A stretch of 64,000 nt of DNA from Pseudarthrobacter defluvii (GTDB lineage: Bacteria; Actinomycetota; Actinomycetes; Actinomycetales; Micrococcaceae): assembly GCF_030816725.1 (NCBI RefSeq), contig NZ_JAUSYG010000001.1, forward strand, positions 3,534,001-3,598,000, written 5' to 3'. The notes under the pieces were generated by a model. The model made no database searches. It saw nothing but the letters and a program-made list of their open reading frames with translations, and had not been told where the DNA came from. Made by a program: the position numbers and the translations under genes. This document shows positions 41,354 through 49,921 of this stretch, piece after piece; positions within the stretch are counted from its first letter, which is position 1, and the number at the start of each line of letters is the position of its first letter.

Positions 41354-42208
41354 GTGGTTCAAAAGGCTGAACGGGTCAACGCCCCGCAACTTTCCGGCAG
41401 GTCATCGGCCGCCAGGCAGGGGCGGCCGGTGGGCAACGTGACCCGCGGAACCACCAACCCCAACCGGATGCGCCGGGTGGACCGCTGGCTGACGGGCCCG
41501 CAGGCCTGGCGGTTGCGCAGGGCACCCGAACCGCTCGTCGTGGACCTGGGCTACGGCGCAACGCCGGCCACTGCCGTCGAACTCTACGAAAGGCTCGCCG
41601 CGATCCGGCCCGACGTGCGCGTCTGCGGGATCGAAATTGAGCCGGAACGGGTCCGGGCGGCGCTTCCGCTGCAGCGGCCCGGACTGACGTTCCAGGTTGG
41701 GGGCTTTGAACTGCCTGTTCCCGGGCGCCCTGTCCTGGTCCGGGCCTTCAACGTCCTCCGGCAGTACGAGGAGGCTGACGTGCCCGGCATATGGCGGCTC
41801 GTCCAGGACCGGCTGGCCCCCGAGGGCCTGTTCGTCGACGGCACATGTGACGAAATCGGGCGGCGCGTGACCTGGGTGGCACTGGACCGCAACGGCCCCC
41901 TGTCCCTGAGTATCTCGCTCCGTTTCGGCAGCTTCGACCTGCCATCGGAAGTAGCCGAACGGCTTCCCAAGGTCCTGATCCACCACAATGTCCCCGGTGA
42001 ACCCGTGCACGACTTTCTGCAGGCGATGGACCGGGCGTGGCTTGCGAGCGCGCCGCTTGCCTCGTTTGGCAACAGGCAGCGCTGGGTGGGTATGTGCCGC
42101 AGCCTCCGCGACACCGGGTGGCCGGTCCAGGACGGGCCGGGCAGGTGGCGGCTGGGTGAGCTGACGGTGGACTGGGAGGCAGTTGCCCCTCGCTACCAGG
42201 GGCCGTAG
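41354..42208 (+). CDS. Putative class I SAM-dependent methyltransferase
   Basis: A 284-residue soluble protein. [16 protein letters not shown] near 62-77 resembles SAM motif I, and [11 protein letters not shown] near 93 is the expected acidic residue at the end of strand 2. The N-terminal 40 residues are basic and probably flexible. The start is a GTG at 41354; TAGGGT (41342-41347) ends 6 nt upstream and no ribosome site is visible, so the mRNA is probably leaderless. The substrate is unknown. It converges with the DUF2516 gene, whose stop lies inside its last codons (16-bp overlap at 42193-42208). Confidence 0.75.
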   Translation: MVQKAERVNAPQLSGRSSAARQGRPVGNVTRGTTNPNRMRRVDRWLTGPQAWRLRRAPEPLVVDLGYGATPATAVELYERLAAIRPDVRVCGIEIEPERVRAALPLQRPGLTFQVGGFELPVPGRPVLVRAFNVLRQYEEADVPGIWRLVQDRLAPEGLFVDGTCDEIGRRVTWVALDRNGPLSLSISLRFGSFDLPSEVAERLPKVLIHHNVPGEPVHDFLQAMDRAWLASAPLASFGNRQRWVGMCRSLRDTGWPVQDGPGRWRLGELTVDWEAVAPRYQGP

Positions 42209-42561
42209 GGGCCCATGTTGCGGCTGCCGCCCCGGCCTGCGTCTTTCACCGCAGGACGGACATCGGCCAGGTAGACGGAAGCGGCCACCACCGCGGCAAG
42301 TCCGAACAGCCCAAGGGTGCTGAAGAAGCCGCCGCTGCCACCGGCGCTCAGCGTCGAGTAGAGCGAGATGCCGCCGATTAAGGCAGCGCCTCCGGTCAAG
42401 GCAAGCCAGAACGTCTTGGTGCGTTTGCCGGTGGCCTCGAAGGCGTTGGCCCGGTGCCTGACGCAATCAACAACCGCCCACAGCTCAAGGCCAAATGCTG
42501 CAAAGGCAAGGATCAAAAACACGGCCCGCTCTACAGGCTGGATAAGTAGTTCACCGTCCAC
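42193..42561 (-). CDS. DUF2516 family membrane protein
   Basis: A 122-residue protein with about three membrane segments (roughly 12-32, 52-70 and 78-98). The first carries the FLILAFAAFGLELWAVVDCV stretch typical of DUF2516, an actinobacterial family of unknown function. The tail is short and Gly-rich. The GTG start at 42561 has TAGGCT (plus-strand AGCCTA, 42568-42573) ending 6 nt upstream, so the message is probably leaderless. It overlaps the 3' end of the methyltransferase gene on the other strand. Confidence 0.85.
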   Translation of the reverse strand: MDGELLIQPVERAVFLILAFAAFGLELWAVVDCVRHRANAFEATGKRTKTFWLALTGGAALIGGISLYSTLSAGGSGGFFSTLGLFGLAAVVAASVYLADVRPAVKDAGRGGSRNMGPYGPW

Positions 42562-42570
42562 AAGCCCAGC

Positions 42571-43761
42571 CTAGCCGCCCAGCGCGTCCAGCGCCTGCTT
42601 CAGGTCGGCCCAGAGGTCCTCAACGTTTTCCACCCCAACGCTGAGGCGCACCAGGTTCTCGGGGACGCTGGTGGGTTCGGCCGAGTGCCGGCGTCGGCGT
42701 TCGATGAGTGACTCGACGCCTCCCAAAGACGTGGCGGGCAGCCAGAGTTCCAGGGCCTGCACCAGTTGGTCCGCGGCGTCAGCGCCGGTGAGGCCTGCGG
42801 AAGGCGCCACCTGGATGCAGATGATGGAGCCGAACCCCTTCATTTGTTCCTTGGCGCGTGCGTGCCCGGGGTCGGTGCTGAGGCCCGGGAACCGGATGGA
42901 TTCGATGGCGGGGTGCAGGGCAAGGCGTTCCGCCAGGACCATTGAGGACTCCTGCGACCGCTCCACGCGCAGCGCGAGGGTCCGCAGGCCCCGCAGCGCC
43001 AGCCAGGCTTCGAAAGGGCCGGCAATTGCGCCATGGATGATGCGGTGGTGGAGGAGCGTGGCGCGGAGGTCCGGGTTGGCGGTGACCAGCGCGCCGAGGA
43101 CGACGTCGGAGTGCCCGGCCAGGTACTTGGTCACCGAGTGGAGGACGACGTCGGATCCGAGCAAAAGGGGCTGCTGCACCAGGGGTGTGGAGAAGGTGTT
43201 GTCCGTGACGACGATCGCTCCGGCGGCATGGGCGGCCTCGGCAACGGCGGACATGTCTGCAATTCCGAGCATGGGGTTGGTGGGACTTTCCAGCCACAGC
43301 ATGGCCGCGGCCTTCCCCGACGGTTCCTTTGGGGCGAGCGCGTCCTTGACGGCGTCGGTATCGGCGATGTCCACGGTCCGGAGCTCGATGAAACCCTTCT
43401 GCGCGAGTTCCGAGGCCATCACCAGGGAGCCGGAGTAGCTGTGGTTCGGCATGACCAGCACCCCGCCTGCGGGGATCAGCGACAGCGCAGAACTGACCGC
43501 CGCGAGCCCCGAGGCGTACAGCAGGCCGGGCAAGGCAGATCCTTCAAGCTGGCCGAGCGCCTCCTCGAAGGGGTCCCACGTGGGGTTCGAGTAGCGTCCA
43601 TACCCCCGGTCGCCGTCGCCGAGGGGGCCGGTGCCGAAATAGGTTGAGGAAAGGGTGATGGGAGGGTTGACCGGCTGGTCCCTTTCCCGCGGCGGCCGCC
43701 CCGCCGCCACCACCACGGTCTCGGGTGACAGGGACGCGGTCTGATGCTCGGAAAGACTCAT
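42571..43761 (-). CDS. Trans-sulfuration PLP enzyme (cystathionine gamma-synthase/lyase family)
   Basis: 396-residue Cys/Met-metabolism PLP enzyme. It has the family landmarks YGRYSNPTWDPFEEAL near 54, LLYASGLAAVSSAL near 80 and SVTKYLAGHSD, whose Lys near 210 binds PLP. Synthase, gamma-lyase and methionine gamma-lyase share these motifs, so the reaction is not fixed. I chose the ATG at 43761: TACGCT (plus-strand AGCGTA, 43769-43774) ends 7 nt upstream and gives the expected N-terminus. The frame is open for another 142 codons, but that part overlaps tmk and is not coding here. Confidence 0.88.
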   Translation of the reverse strand: MSLSEHQTASLSPETVVVAAGRPPRERDQPVNPPITLSSTYFGTGPLGDGDRGYGRYSNPTWDPFEEALGQLEGSALPGLLYASGLAAVSSALSLIPAGGVLVMPNHSYSGSLVMASELAQKGFIELRTVDIADTDAVKDALAPKEPSGKAAAMLWLESPTNPMLGIADMSAVAEAAHAAGAIVVTDNTFSTPLVQQPLLLGSDVVLHSVTKYLAGHSDVVLGALVTANPDLRATLLHHRIIHGAIAGPFEAWLALRGLRTLALRVERSQESSMVLAERLALHPAIESIRFPGLSTDPGHARAKEQMKGFGSIICIQVAPSAGLTGADAADQLVQALELWLPATSLGGVESLIERRRRHSAEPTSVPENLVRLSVGVENVEDLWADLKQALDALGG

Positions 43762-43894
43762 GGTCAAAAGCGTACTGTTCCTGCCAACCGCGCCGGAAAG
43801 TGGTGTCGTTTTGTGGACGACGGAACCTCCACCCGTCCTGCACAGGGTGTATCCCAAATCCAAGAATGTCGCCATGCCTCGGTAGGCTTGAGAA

Positions 43895-44602
43895 GTGAAC
43901 AAACAGAGGGCCGGCGTATTCATCGCATTCGAAGGTGGCGACGGCGCCGGCAAGTCCACCCAGGCGGCACGGCTTGCGGTCACGCTGGAGTCCCGGGGCC
44001 ACACTGTGCTGCGTACACGTGAACCAGGCGGCACCGCAATTGGGGAGAAACTGCGGTCGCTGGTGCTGGACCACGGCAACGGGGAGATCGATGCCCACAC
44101 CGAGGCCCTCATTTTTGCGGCTTCCCGCGCCGCCCACGCTGCCCAGGTCATCCGCCCGGCACTTGCCCGGGGGGAGATCGTGCTCACTGACCGTTACATC
44201 GACTCTTCCGTCGCCTACCAGGGGGCGGGCCGCCACCTCGGCCAGGATGCCGTGCAGTCCCTTAATGGGTGGGCCACCTCGGGCCTCCAGCCGCACCTTA
44301 CTGTCCTCCTGGACGTGGATCCGCAGCTGGGCCGGCGGCGCCGCACTGCCGGCCAGGCTGCAGAGGACCGCCTTGAATCGGAAGCGGACGAGTTCCACAC
44401 CCGGATCCGGAGCGCCTTCCTGGACCTCGCCGCGCGCCGCCCCGCGTCGTACCTGGTCCTCCCCGCCCATTTGCCGGTTGATGAACTGGCGGCGCAGATC
44501 CTCGCACGGGTGGAGAACCTGCTCCGCGACCCTGCCCCAACAGAGGGGAAGGAAGCTGCACCGGCAGTACCGGCAGCCGCTGCAAAGGGCAGCAGCTCAT
44601 GA
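43895..44602 (+). CDS. tmk: Thymidylate kinase
   Basis: dTMP kinase, 235 aa. The P-loop FEGGDGAGKST is at about 12-22, and TDRYIDSSVAYQGAGR carries the DR(Y/H) motif. The C-terminus has a 25-residue Ala/Pro-rich extension. The GTG at 43895 is preceded by TAGGCT (43883-43888) at 6-nt spacing, so it is probably leaderless. The holB ATG overlaps the tmk stop as ATGA, the usual tmk-holB arrangement, which couples dTTP supply to replication. Confidence 0.95.
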   Translation: MNKQRAGVFIAFEGGDGAGKSTQAARLAVTLESRGHTVLRTREPGGTAIGEKLRSLVLDHGNGEIDAHTEALIFAASRAAHAAQVIRPALARGEIVLTDRYIDSSVAYQGAGRHLGQDAVQSLNGWATSGLQPHLTVLLDVDPQLGRRRRTAGQAAEDRLESEADEFHTRIRSAFLDLAARRPASYLVLPAHLPVDELAAQILARVENLLRDPAPTEGKEAAPAVPAAAAKGSSS

Positions 44603-45762
44603 CCGTCTGGGATGACCTCCAAGGCCAGCCCGCCGTCGTCGAGCAACTGCGCCAGGCAGCGACCGGCGAAAGCCTGACGCACGCCTGGCTTTTCACGGGA
44701 CCGCCGGGCTCCGGGCGCTCCAACGCCGCCAAGGCCTTCGCCGCCGCGCTGAACTGCGACCAGGAGGACGTCAGCCTCCGTGGCTGCGGACGGTGCCAGG
44801 CGTGCCACACCATCCTGGGCGAAACCCATTCAGACGTGACGTTCGTGCGCACCGAAAAAGTCACCATCACCATCGACGAGGCCCGGGAACTGGTCGCGAC
44901 GGCGGGAAACCGGCCATCGTCGGGGCGCTGGCGGATCATTGTGGTGGAGGACGCCGACCGGATGGCCGAGCGGACCACCAACGTGCTGCTCAAAGCCATT
45001 GAGGAACCCACGCCGCGGACTGTGTGGATGCTCTGCGCGCCGTCCCCCGCCGACGTCCTGGTCACCATCCGGTCCCGCTGCCGGAGTGTCGCTTTGCGCC
45101 TGCCGCCCGCCTCGGACGTTGCAGCACTGCTGGTTCGGCGTGACGGCGTGGACCCCGCCCTTGCTGAGCAGGCAGCCCGGGCCGCCCAGAGCCACGTGGG
45201 CATTGCCCGCCGGCTGGCCAGGGACCCGGCCGCAAGGGAACGGCGGCTGGAAACCGTCCGCTTTCCGCTTGGCCTCCGGGGCGTAACAGCTGCGGTCATG
45301 ATGGCGGACAAGCTGGTGAAGATCGCCACCGCCGAGGCCAACAGCTCCAACGAGGAACGGGACGCGGCGGAAAAGACGGCGCTCCTGGCCACTCTGGGGG
45401 CGCCGGAATCGGGAACCCTCCCGCCAGCCATGCGCAGCCAGCTCAAACAACTTGAAGACGACCAAAAACGGCGAGCCAAGAGGTCCATTACGGATTCGCT
45501 GGACCGGACGCTCACCGACCTGCTGTCCTTCTACCGTGATGTCCTGATCATCCAGCTTGGGAACGCCGTGGAACTGGTTAACGTTGAGTTGAGGAGTGAG
45601 CTGGAGGAGTTCGCAGCCCGCAGCACTCCGGAAGCCACCCTGGCCCGCATGGACGCCATCAACAAAGCCCGCGAACGCATCACCACCACCAACGTTGCCC
45701 CGCTGCTCGCCATCGAGTCCATGGCAGCCAGCCTGATCCAGCCCTCCAAGGAGACCCGATGA
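44599..45762 (+). CDS. holB: DNA polymerase III delta' subunit
   Basis: 387-residue clamp-loader subunit. The P-loop region GPPGSGRSN (34-42) has Arg40 in place of the usual Lys, in keeping with a delta' that does not hydrolyse ATP. The zinc module is Cys53, Cys63, Cys66 and Cys69 (CGRCQAC). The sensor/arginine-finger region TIRSRCR follows near 156. It overlaps both tmk and the peptidase gene by ATGA junctions, making a tightly coupled three-gene operon. Confidence 0.93.
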   Translation: MTVWDDLQGQPAVVEQLRQAATGESLTHAWLFTGPPGSGRSNAAKAFAAALNCDQEDVSLRGCGRCQACHTILGETHSDVTFVRTEKVTITIDEARELVATAGNRPSSGRWRIIVVEDADRMAERTTNVLLKAIEEPTPRTVWMLCAPSPADVLVTIRSRCRSVALRLPPASDVAALLVRRDGVDPALAEQAARAAQSHVGIARRLARDPAARERRLETVRFPLGLRGVTAAVMMADKLVKIATAEANSSNEERDAAEKTALLATLGAPESGTLPPAMRSQLKQLEDDQKRRAKRSITDSLDRTLTDLLSFYRDVLIIQLGNAVELVNVELRSELEEFAARSTPEATLARMDAINKARERITTTNVAPLLAIESMAASLIQPSKETR

Positions 45763-47327
45763 CCGCCCGCCCCCTGCCCGCACGCCACAGGTCCCTGGCG
45801 GTCGCCGTCCGCGCCGCGGGCGCAATGGCGCTGGCCATGGTGCTGGCCTCGTGCAGTCTCCTCAATGGCGGCGACAAGAACCCTCCGGAGGCGGCGACAG
45901 CAAAGGCCGACCCCTCGATCGTGGCGTCCGCTCCCGCGGGACTGGAAAAGTACTACTCGCAGGAAGTTGTGTGGCAGCCCTGCGAAGGGGAATTCCAGTG
46001 CGCCAAGGTGACCGTCCCCATGGACTACGCCAATCCCGGCGGCGACACCATCCAGCTTGCCGCCCTCCGGGCCTCCAGCACGGGCAAGAAAACCGGCAGT
46101 CTCCTGGTCAATCCCGGCGGCCCGGGCGCCTCCGGCTACGACTTCGTGAAGGACGCTGCCGGAACCCACTTTTCAGCTGCCGTACGCAACGCCTACGACC
46201 TGGTGGGCTTTGATCCGCGCGGCGTCAAGCGCTCCGCTCCCGTGACCTGCATGACCGATGCGGAACGCGACGCCGCCCGGGCCAAAATCTACGCCCTTGA
46301 AACCGACGCCGGTCTGGCGGCGGCCCTGGCCGACAACAAAGCGATCGCCAACCAGTGCGCCACACAAACCGGCCCGGTCCTGGGGCACATTGACACCGTC
46401 AGCGCCGCGAAGGACCTGGACGTGCTCCGCGCGGTGGTGAACGACACCAAGCTCAACTACCTGGGCTACTCCTACGGCACGTTCCTGGGCTCCACCTACG
46501 CCTCGCTCTTCCCGGACAACGTGGGGCGGATGGTGCTGGATGGCGCTTTGGATCCGTCGATCAGCAACGAAGAGCTGACCAGCGGCCAGGCCCGCGCCTT
46601 CGAAAAAGCACTCCACAGCTACGTGGCAAGCTGCCAAAAGACGGGCAAGTGCCCCCTCAGCGGTGACGTGGACTCCGGCGTGCAGCAGATCCGCGACCTC
46701 ATCGACGCCGTGCAGCAGACCCCCCGAACAGCTAAGGACGGCCGGCTGGTGAATGCCAACATGTTCGTCAGCGGCCTGATCACCCCGCTCTACAACGACC
46801 AAAGCTGGCCCGCGCTCACCCAGGCGCTGGAGGCCGCGATGTCCGGAGACGTCAGCCTCATGCTCCGCCTTGCCGATCTGGGCGCCGACCGCGCCTCCGA
46901 CGGAAAATACACCTCGAATTCAACGTTCGCCTTCAACGCGATCAACTGCCTGGACTACCCGATGGTTTCGGACCCGGCCGCAATGCGGGCCGAGGAGAAA
47001 CGGCTCGAACAGGACTCCCCCACCCTGGGCTACTTCTTTGCCTACGGCGGCACCACCTGCGCGGACTGGCCCTACAAGAATGTGCGCACCCCGGCGCCCG
47101 TGGAATACAGCGGGGACTCCCCCATTGTTGTCATCGGCACCACCGGTGACCCCGCCACCCCCGTGGACTGGGCAGCATCCCTGCGCAAGCAACTGGGGAA
47201 CGCTTCACTGCTGACTTGGAAGGGTGAAGGGCACACCGCGTACGGGCGGGCCAACAGCTGCCTCGAGGATTCGGTGGACAACTACCTGGTGGGCGGCAAG
47301 CTTCCGGCCGACAACACCGTCTGCTGA
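45759..47327 (+). CDS. Exported alpha/beta hydrolase, tripeptidyl aminopeptidase (TAP)-like
   Basis: 522 aa. A signal peptide ends in the lipobox VLASC with Cys32, so it is a lipoprotein of the outer membrane face. The alpha/beta-hydrolase core has NPGGPGASGYDF (oxyanion region), VGFDPRGV and the nucleophile elbow GYSYGTFLGS. The C-terminal TAP domain provides GTTGDPATPVDWA and GEGHTAYGR with the catalytic His. It probably trims peptides outside the cell. The ATG overlaps the holB stop; linkage to tmk-holB is positional, and no functional tie is implied. Confidence 0.88.
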   Translation: MTARPLPARHRSLAVAVRAAGAMALAMVLASCSLLNGGDKNPPEAATAKADPSIVASAPAGLEKYYSQEVVWQPCEGEFQCAKVTVPMDYANPGGDTIQLAALRASSTGKKTGSLLVNPGGPGASGYDFVKDAAGTHFSAAVRNAYDLVGFDPRGVKRSAPVTCMTDAERDAARAKIYALETDAGLAAALADNKAIANQCATQTGPVLGHIDTVSAAKDLDVLRAVVNDTKLNYLGYSYGTFLGSTYASLFPDNVGRMVLDGALDPSISNEELTSGQARAFEKALHSYVASCQKTGKCPLSGDVDSGVQQIRDLIDAVQQTPRTAKDGRLVNANMFVSGLITPLYNDQSWPALTQALEAAMSGDVSLMLRLADLGADRASDGKYTSNSTFAFNAINCLDYPMVSDPAAMRAEEKRLEQDSPTLGYFFAYGGTTCADWPYKNVRTPAPVEYSGDSPIVVIGTTGDPATPVDWAASLRKQLGNASLLTWKGEGHTAYGRANSCLEDSVDNYLVGGKLPADNTVC

Positions 47328-47431
47328 CGACCCCACCAGCTTCCCCGGCCCCATTTTGACCGGGACGAGGAGACTCTATTACAGTTGACTCTTGCATGAA
47401 GCGCCCGGTTCCGCCGGGGATTTCGTGCGGT

Positions 47432-47504
47432 GCTTCCTTAGCTCAGTCGGTAGAGCGTTTCACTCGTAATGAAAAGGTCATCAGTTCGATTCTGATAGGA
47501 AGCT
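47432..47504 (+). tRNA. tRNA-Thr (anticodon CGU)
   Basis: The acceptor stem GCTTCCT pairs with AGGAAGC. The D arm has TAGCTCAGTCGGTAGAGC, the anticodon arm is TTTCA-CTCGTAA-TGAAA with anticodon CGT, and the T arm carries the GTTCGAT core. Length 73 nt with a T discriminator; the CCA end is not encoded. A terminator follows directly. Confidence 0.95.
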
Positions 47505-47510
47505 CGGGAT

Positions 47511-47544
47511 AAACCCCTAGAACCCAAGGGTTCTAGGGGTTTTT
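47511..47544 (+). terminator. Intrinsic terminator after tRNA-Thr
   Basis: A perfect 15-bp stem (47511-47525 and 47528-47542) with an AA loop, ending in TTTTT. It is 7 nt beyond the tRNA and reads as a strong rho-independent terminator. Confidence 0.9.
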
Positions 47545-47587
47545 CGCTGGTTAAGCTGTGACATGGGTTTGACCAGGCAGCACCGCC

Positions 47588-47788
47588 TCATGTGACTTTG
47601 GAGCGAATGAACTCCTGGTCCTCGCGGGATATGGCAACCTCGCCGTGCTGTCCGGTAGGAAGCTTTTCTCCGGTTTCGTTGGAGATCACCGTTGTGATTG
47701 TCCTTGGAACCATCTGGCATCCGGGGTTGTCCAAAAACCACTTCTGGACAGACGGATCAAGGCGGTCCCAACGGTCTTTGAGGTTCAT
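47588..47788 (-). CDS. Small conserved-looking protein of unknown function
   Basis: A 66-residue acidic/basic mixed protein (MNLKDRWDRLDPSVQKWFLD...) with no signal or membrane segment. The ATG at 47788 has GGAGG 11 nt upstream, supporting the start; a longer frame runs to 47824 without a ribosome site. The helical N-terminus with two Trp residues and the charged C-terminus suggest a compact fold. It converges with tRNA-Thr and stands alone. I do not recognise a family, and coding status rests on the ribosome site and composition. Confidence 0.5.
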   Translation of the reverse strand: MNLKDRWDRLDPSVQKWFLDNPGCQMVPRTITTVISNETGEKLPTGQHGEVAISREDQEFIRSKVT

Positions 47789-48141
47789 TGCTGGCTGTAC
47801 CTCCGTGCTTGAGCGGCGGAGCATTGGCTCCGTAGGAGCGTGACGTCACCCCAGCCCACAAGTAAACACCGCCTTTGCCGAAGTGATTAGGGGCAAAAGT
47901 CCCTTGGCGGAGCCCTTTGTTACGCCGCCGCCGCGGTACCGGGAAAGGTTCAGGAAACGGTAAGGCGCCCACAGTATCCTCCCGACATGACCCCCTGTTT
48001 TCAAGCCGCCGTTCTGCGCGTCGCGGTCTCCACCTCTGCCTGGCCGGAAGGCCGCAGCCGCGCGGCTTGGGCCACCCCCGGCTGCTTCCCGGGAGCTGGC
48101 AGGCATCGTGCTGAAGCCCCGTCCCTGCAGGGGGCCTAGCG
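47789..48141. other. Intergenic region with a possible small leader ORF
   Basis: About 350 bases between the small protein and the deacetylase gene. The A+T-poor middle has no hairpin that I noticed. A TATCCT hexamer at 47975-47980 ends 6 nt before an ATG that opens a 50-codon frame (47987-48139), described separately. Confidence 0.4.
47987..48139 (+). CDS. Possible 50-residue leader ORF upstream of the deacetylase
   Basis: Frame MTPCFQAAVLRVAVS... of 50 codons ending in TAG two bases before the deacetylase GTG. TATCCT ends 6 nt before the ATG, the same geometry as several leaderless genes here. Its sequence, rich in Ala, Arg and Gly with three Cys, does not look like a folded enzyme. It could be a real small protein, a translated leader or chance; the fit of both ends is the only support. 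Confidence 0.25.
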   Translation: MTPCFQAAVLRVAVSTSAWPEGRSRAAWATPGCFPGAGRHRAEAPSLQGA

Positions 48142-49089
48142 GTGGAACCCAACTCGCCCCCGCATCTTGGCCAGGACGGCAAGGGACCGGGCCGGAGGGC
48201 CGTCCTAGTGGCAGCCGTGCTGACGCTGTCGGCCGCCGTCCCCGAGCTGCCGCCGCATTCGAAGCAGCCACCTGATACACAAGGCACGGCCCAGGAAGAC
48301 GCCGGCGCGGCCGGTGTCTCCTCGACGATCATGCACACAGGCCCCGACGGTGACGAGACTGCGCCTGCACCGGCGTCCCCGTCGGCAGCGTCAGTGCCGT
48401 CGCGCGCGCAGATCCTGGACACCTTCGGCAAGCGCCAGGCCCGCTACTGGGGCCTGGAGGCTCCCGGCGTCCTGACACGGCTGCCGCCCGGCGCACAGGG
48501 CATCGCCCTCACCTTCGACTTTTGCGGCGGCTCCGGCGGCAACGGCTACGACCAGGCGCTCCTCGACACCCTCCGCCAGCGCCGCGTCCCGGCCACGCTC
48601 TTCCTGAACTCGCGGTGGATCACAGCCAACGCCGCCACTGCCCGGCAGCTGGCGGCGGACCCGCTTTTCGAAGTTGCCAACCACGGAACCTCCCACAAAC
48701 CGCTGTCCACCACCGGGAACACGGCCTATGGAATCCCGGGCACGAGGAACGCCGGGGAGGTCTACGACGAGATCATGCCGAATGACGGCATCCTGGCCAA
48801 CATCACAGGCAAGCGTCCCAGGTATTTCCGCCCCGGTACCGCGTATATGGACGACGTTGCCGTGGACATCCTCGGAGCGGTGGGCGTGAAAGCGGCCGGC
48901 TTCAGCATCAATGGCGACGGCGGCGCAACGTTTCCAGCCGCCGTCGTAGCCAAAGAAGTGGGAAGGGCCCGGGCAGGCGACGTGGTCATCTGCCACGGCA
49001 ACCACCCACATGGCGGGACGGCCGAAGGCGTGATGCAGGCGTTGGACAAACTGCTGACAGCCGGAATGTCCTTCATCCACCTGCCCTGA
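48142..49089 (+). CDS. Exported polysaccharide deacetylase-family protein (NodB domain)
   Basis: 315 aa. An N-terminal hydrophobic segment (about 18-35) is a signal or anchor, then a Ser/Pro/Ala-rich linker, then a NodB-like domain. Motif 1 is TFDFCGG near 124-130 rather than the common TFDDGP. Motif 2 is HGTSHKPL near 180, with the metal-binding His-x3-His. RPGTAY follows (motif 3), and VICHGNHPHG supplies the late His. It probably acts on cell-wall glycan. The GTG at 48142 has AGGGGG with about 7-nt spacing. The altered motif 1 is common in a subset of actinobacterial members. Confidence 0.8.
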   Translation: MEPNSPPHLGQDGKGPGRRAVLVAAVLTLSAAVPELPPHSKQPPDTQGTAQEDAGAAGVSSTIMHTGPDGDETAPAPASPSAASVPSRAQILDTFGKRQARYWGLEAPGVLTRLPPGAQGIALTFDFCGGSGGNGYDQALLDTLRQRRVPATLFLNSRWITANAATARQLAADPLFEVANHGTSHKPLSTTGNTAYGIPGTRNAGEVYDEIMPNDGILANITGKRPRYFRPGTAYMDDVAVDILGAVGVKAAGFSINGDGGATFPAAVVAKEVGRARAGDVVICHGNHPHGGTAEGVMQALDKLLTAGMSFIHLP

Positions 49090-49211
49090 GCGCGCACCAC
49101 CAGTGCCGGTGGCAGGCCGCGTGCTGATCCGATACGTTGACAAGGAAAGCCCTGCCCAGCAGCGTGCGGCGGGACCGCGGTCCCGCCGCAGCCAAACGAT
49201 AGGAGTCCCTC

Positions 49212-49850
49212 ATGCCGGAACAGCACAACCCTCCCGCCATCGGATGGGTCCCTGCCTGGGCGGACCTGCAGGGGCGCTCCGCCAACGCCGTGGAGGCCGG
49301 ATTCGTTGTCGAAGGCGGTACGGGACAGGCGTCCGAAGGACACGAGTATGTCGGGGGCTGGCCAGGCCCTGATGCGGAGGAGTTTGCCGCCAAGGCAGCT
49401 GGTGAAGGGGCGCGCCTCACCCTGGTTTGCAGTGATGCCGGCAGCACTGCGGGGCTGGCCCCCAACGGCCTCACCCAGGCGTCCGAGAAGGTTCTGCTCA
49501 TGGCCCCCACTGCCGAGTTGAATACTGGAGTGGAACTGCCTGAGAACTCCCAAGTGGCCCTGGCACCCATGGAGACGTACGACGCCGTCGAAATCACCGT
49601 CTTTGACCACCCGGTGGCGCGGGGCCGTGTCCAGGTGCGGGATGATTTCGCCGCGGTGGCCATCACCGAAGTCCCCGAAGGCCCGGAAAAGGAGACGTTC
49701 GAGCGGGCCCTGTTCGCCGCCATGGCAGAGGAGGCCTTCCTTCACGGCGCCGAGTACCTGCACATGGTAGTTGAGCCGGATGCCGCCGGCCCCTACGAGT
49801 CGTCGGGGTGGACCGTGGCCGGCCGCCTGGTGAGTTTCGAAAAGAACTAA
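49212..49850 (+). CDS. Protein of unknown function with a GNAT-like C-terminus
   Basis: A 212-residue soluble protein, no signal peptide. The ATG at 49212 follows AGGAG. The second half ends with an EYLHMVVEPDAAGPYESSGW stretch, resembling the strand-helix-strand end of GNAT acetyltransferases, but the usual acetyl-CoA motif (Q/R-x-x-G-x-G/A) is not visible, so activity is unproven. It lies between the deacetylase and the divergent NDH-2 gene and appears to be alone. Confidence 0.6.
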   Translation: MPEQHNPPAIGWVPAWADLQGRSANAVEAGFVVEGGTGQASEGHEYVGGWPGPDAEEFAAKAAGEGARLTLVCSDAGSTAGLAPNGLTQASEKVLLMAPTAELNTGVELPENSQVALAPMETYDAVEITVFDHPVARGRVQVRDDFAAVAITEVPEGPEKETFERALFAAMAEEAFLHGAEYLHMVVEPDAAGPYESSGWTVAGRLVSFEKN

Positions 49851-49921
49851 CGACGACGGCAGGCCGGGTTGGACGCGCGGGCGTAGCCAGGCGGTCGCGG
49901 TGTTAGCAACCGTGCAGCAGC

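Noticed and set aside
47432..47544. tRNA-Thr as an integration site for a mobile element
   Set aside because: No integrase, no direct repeat of the tRNA 3' end downstream and no change in composition were noticed.
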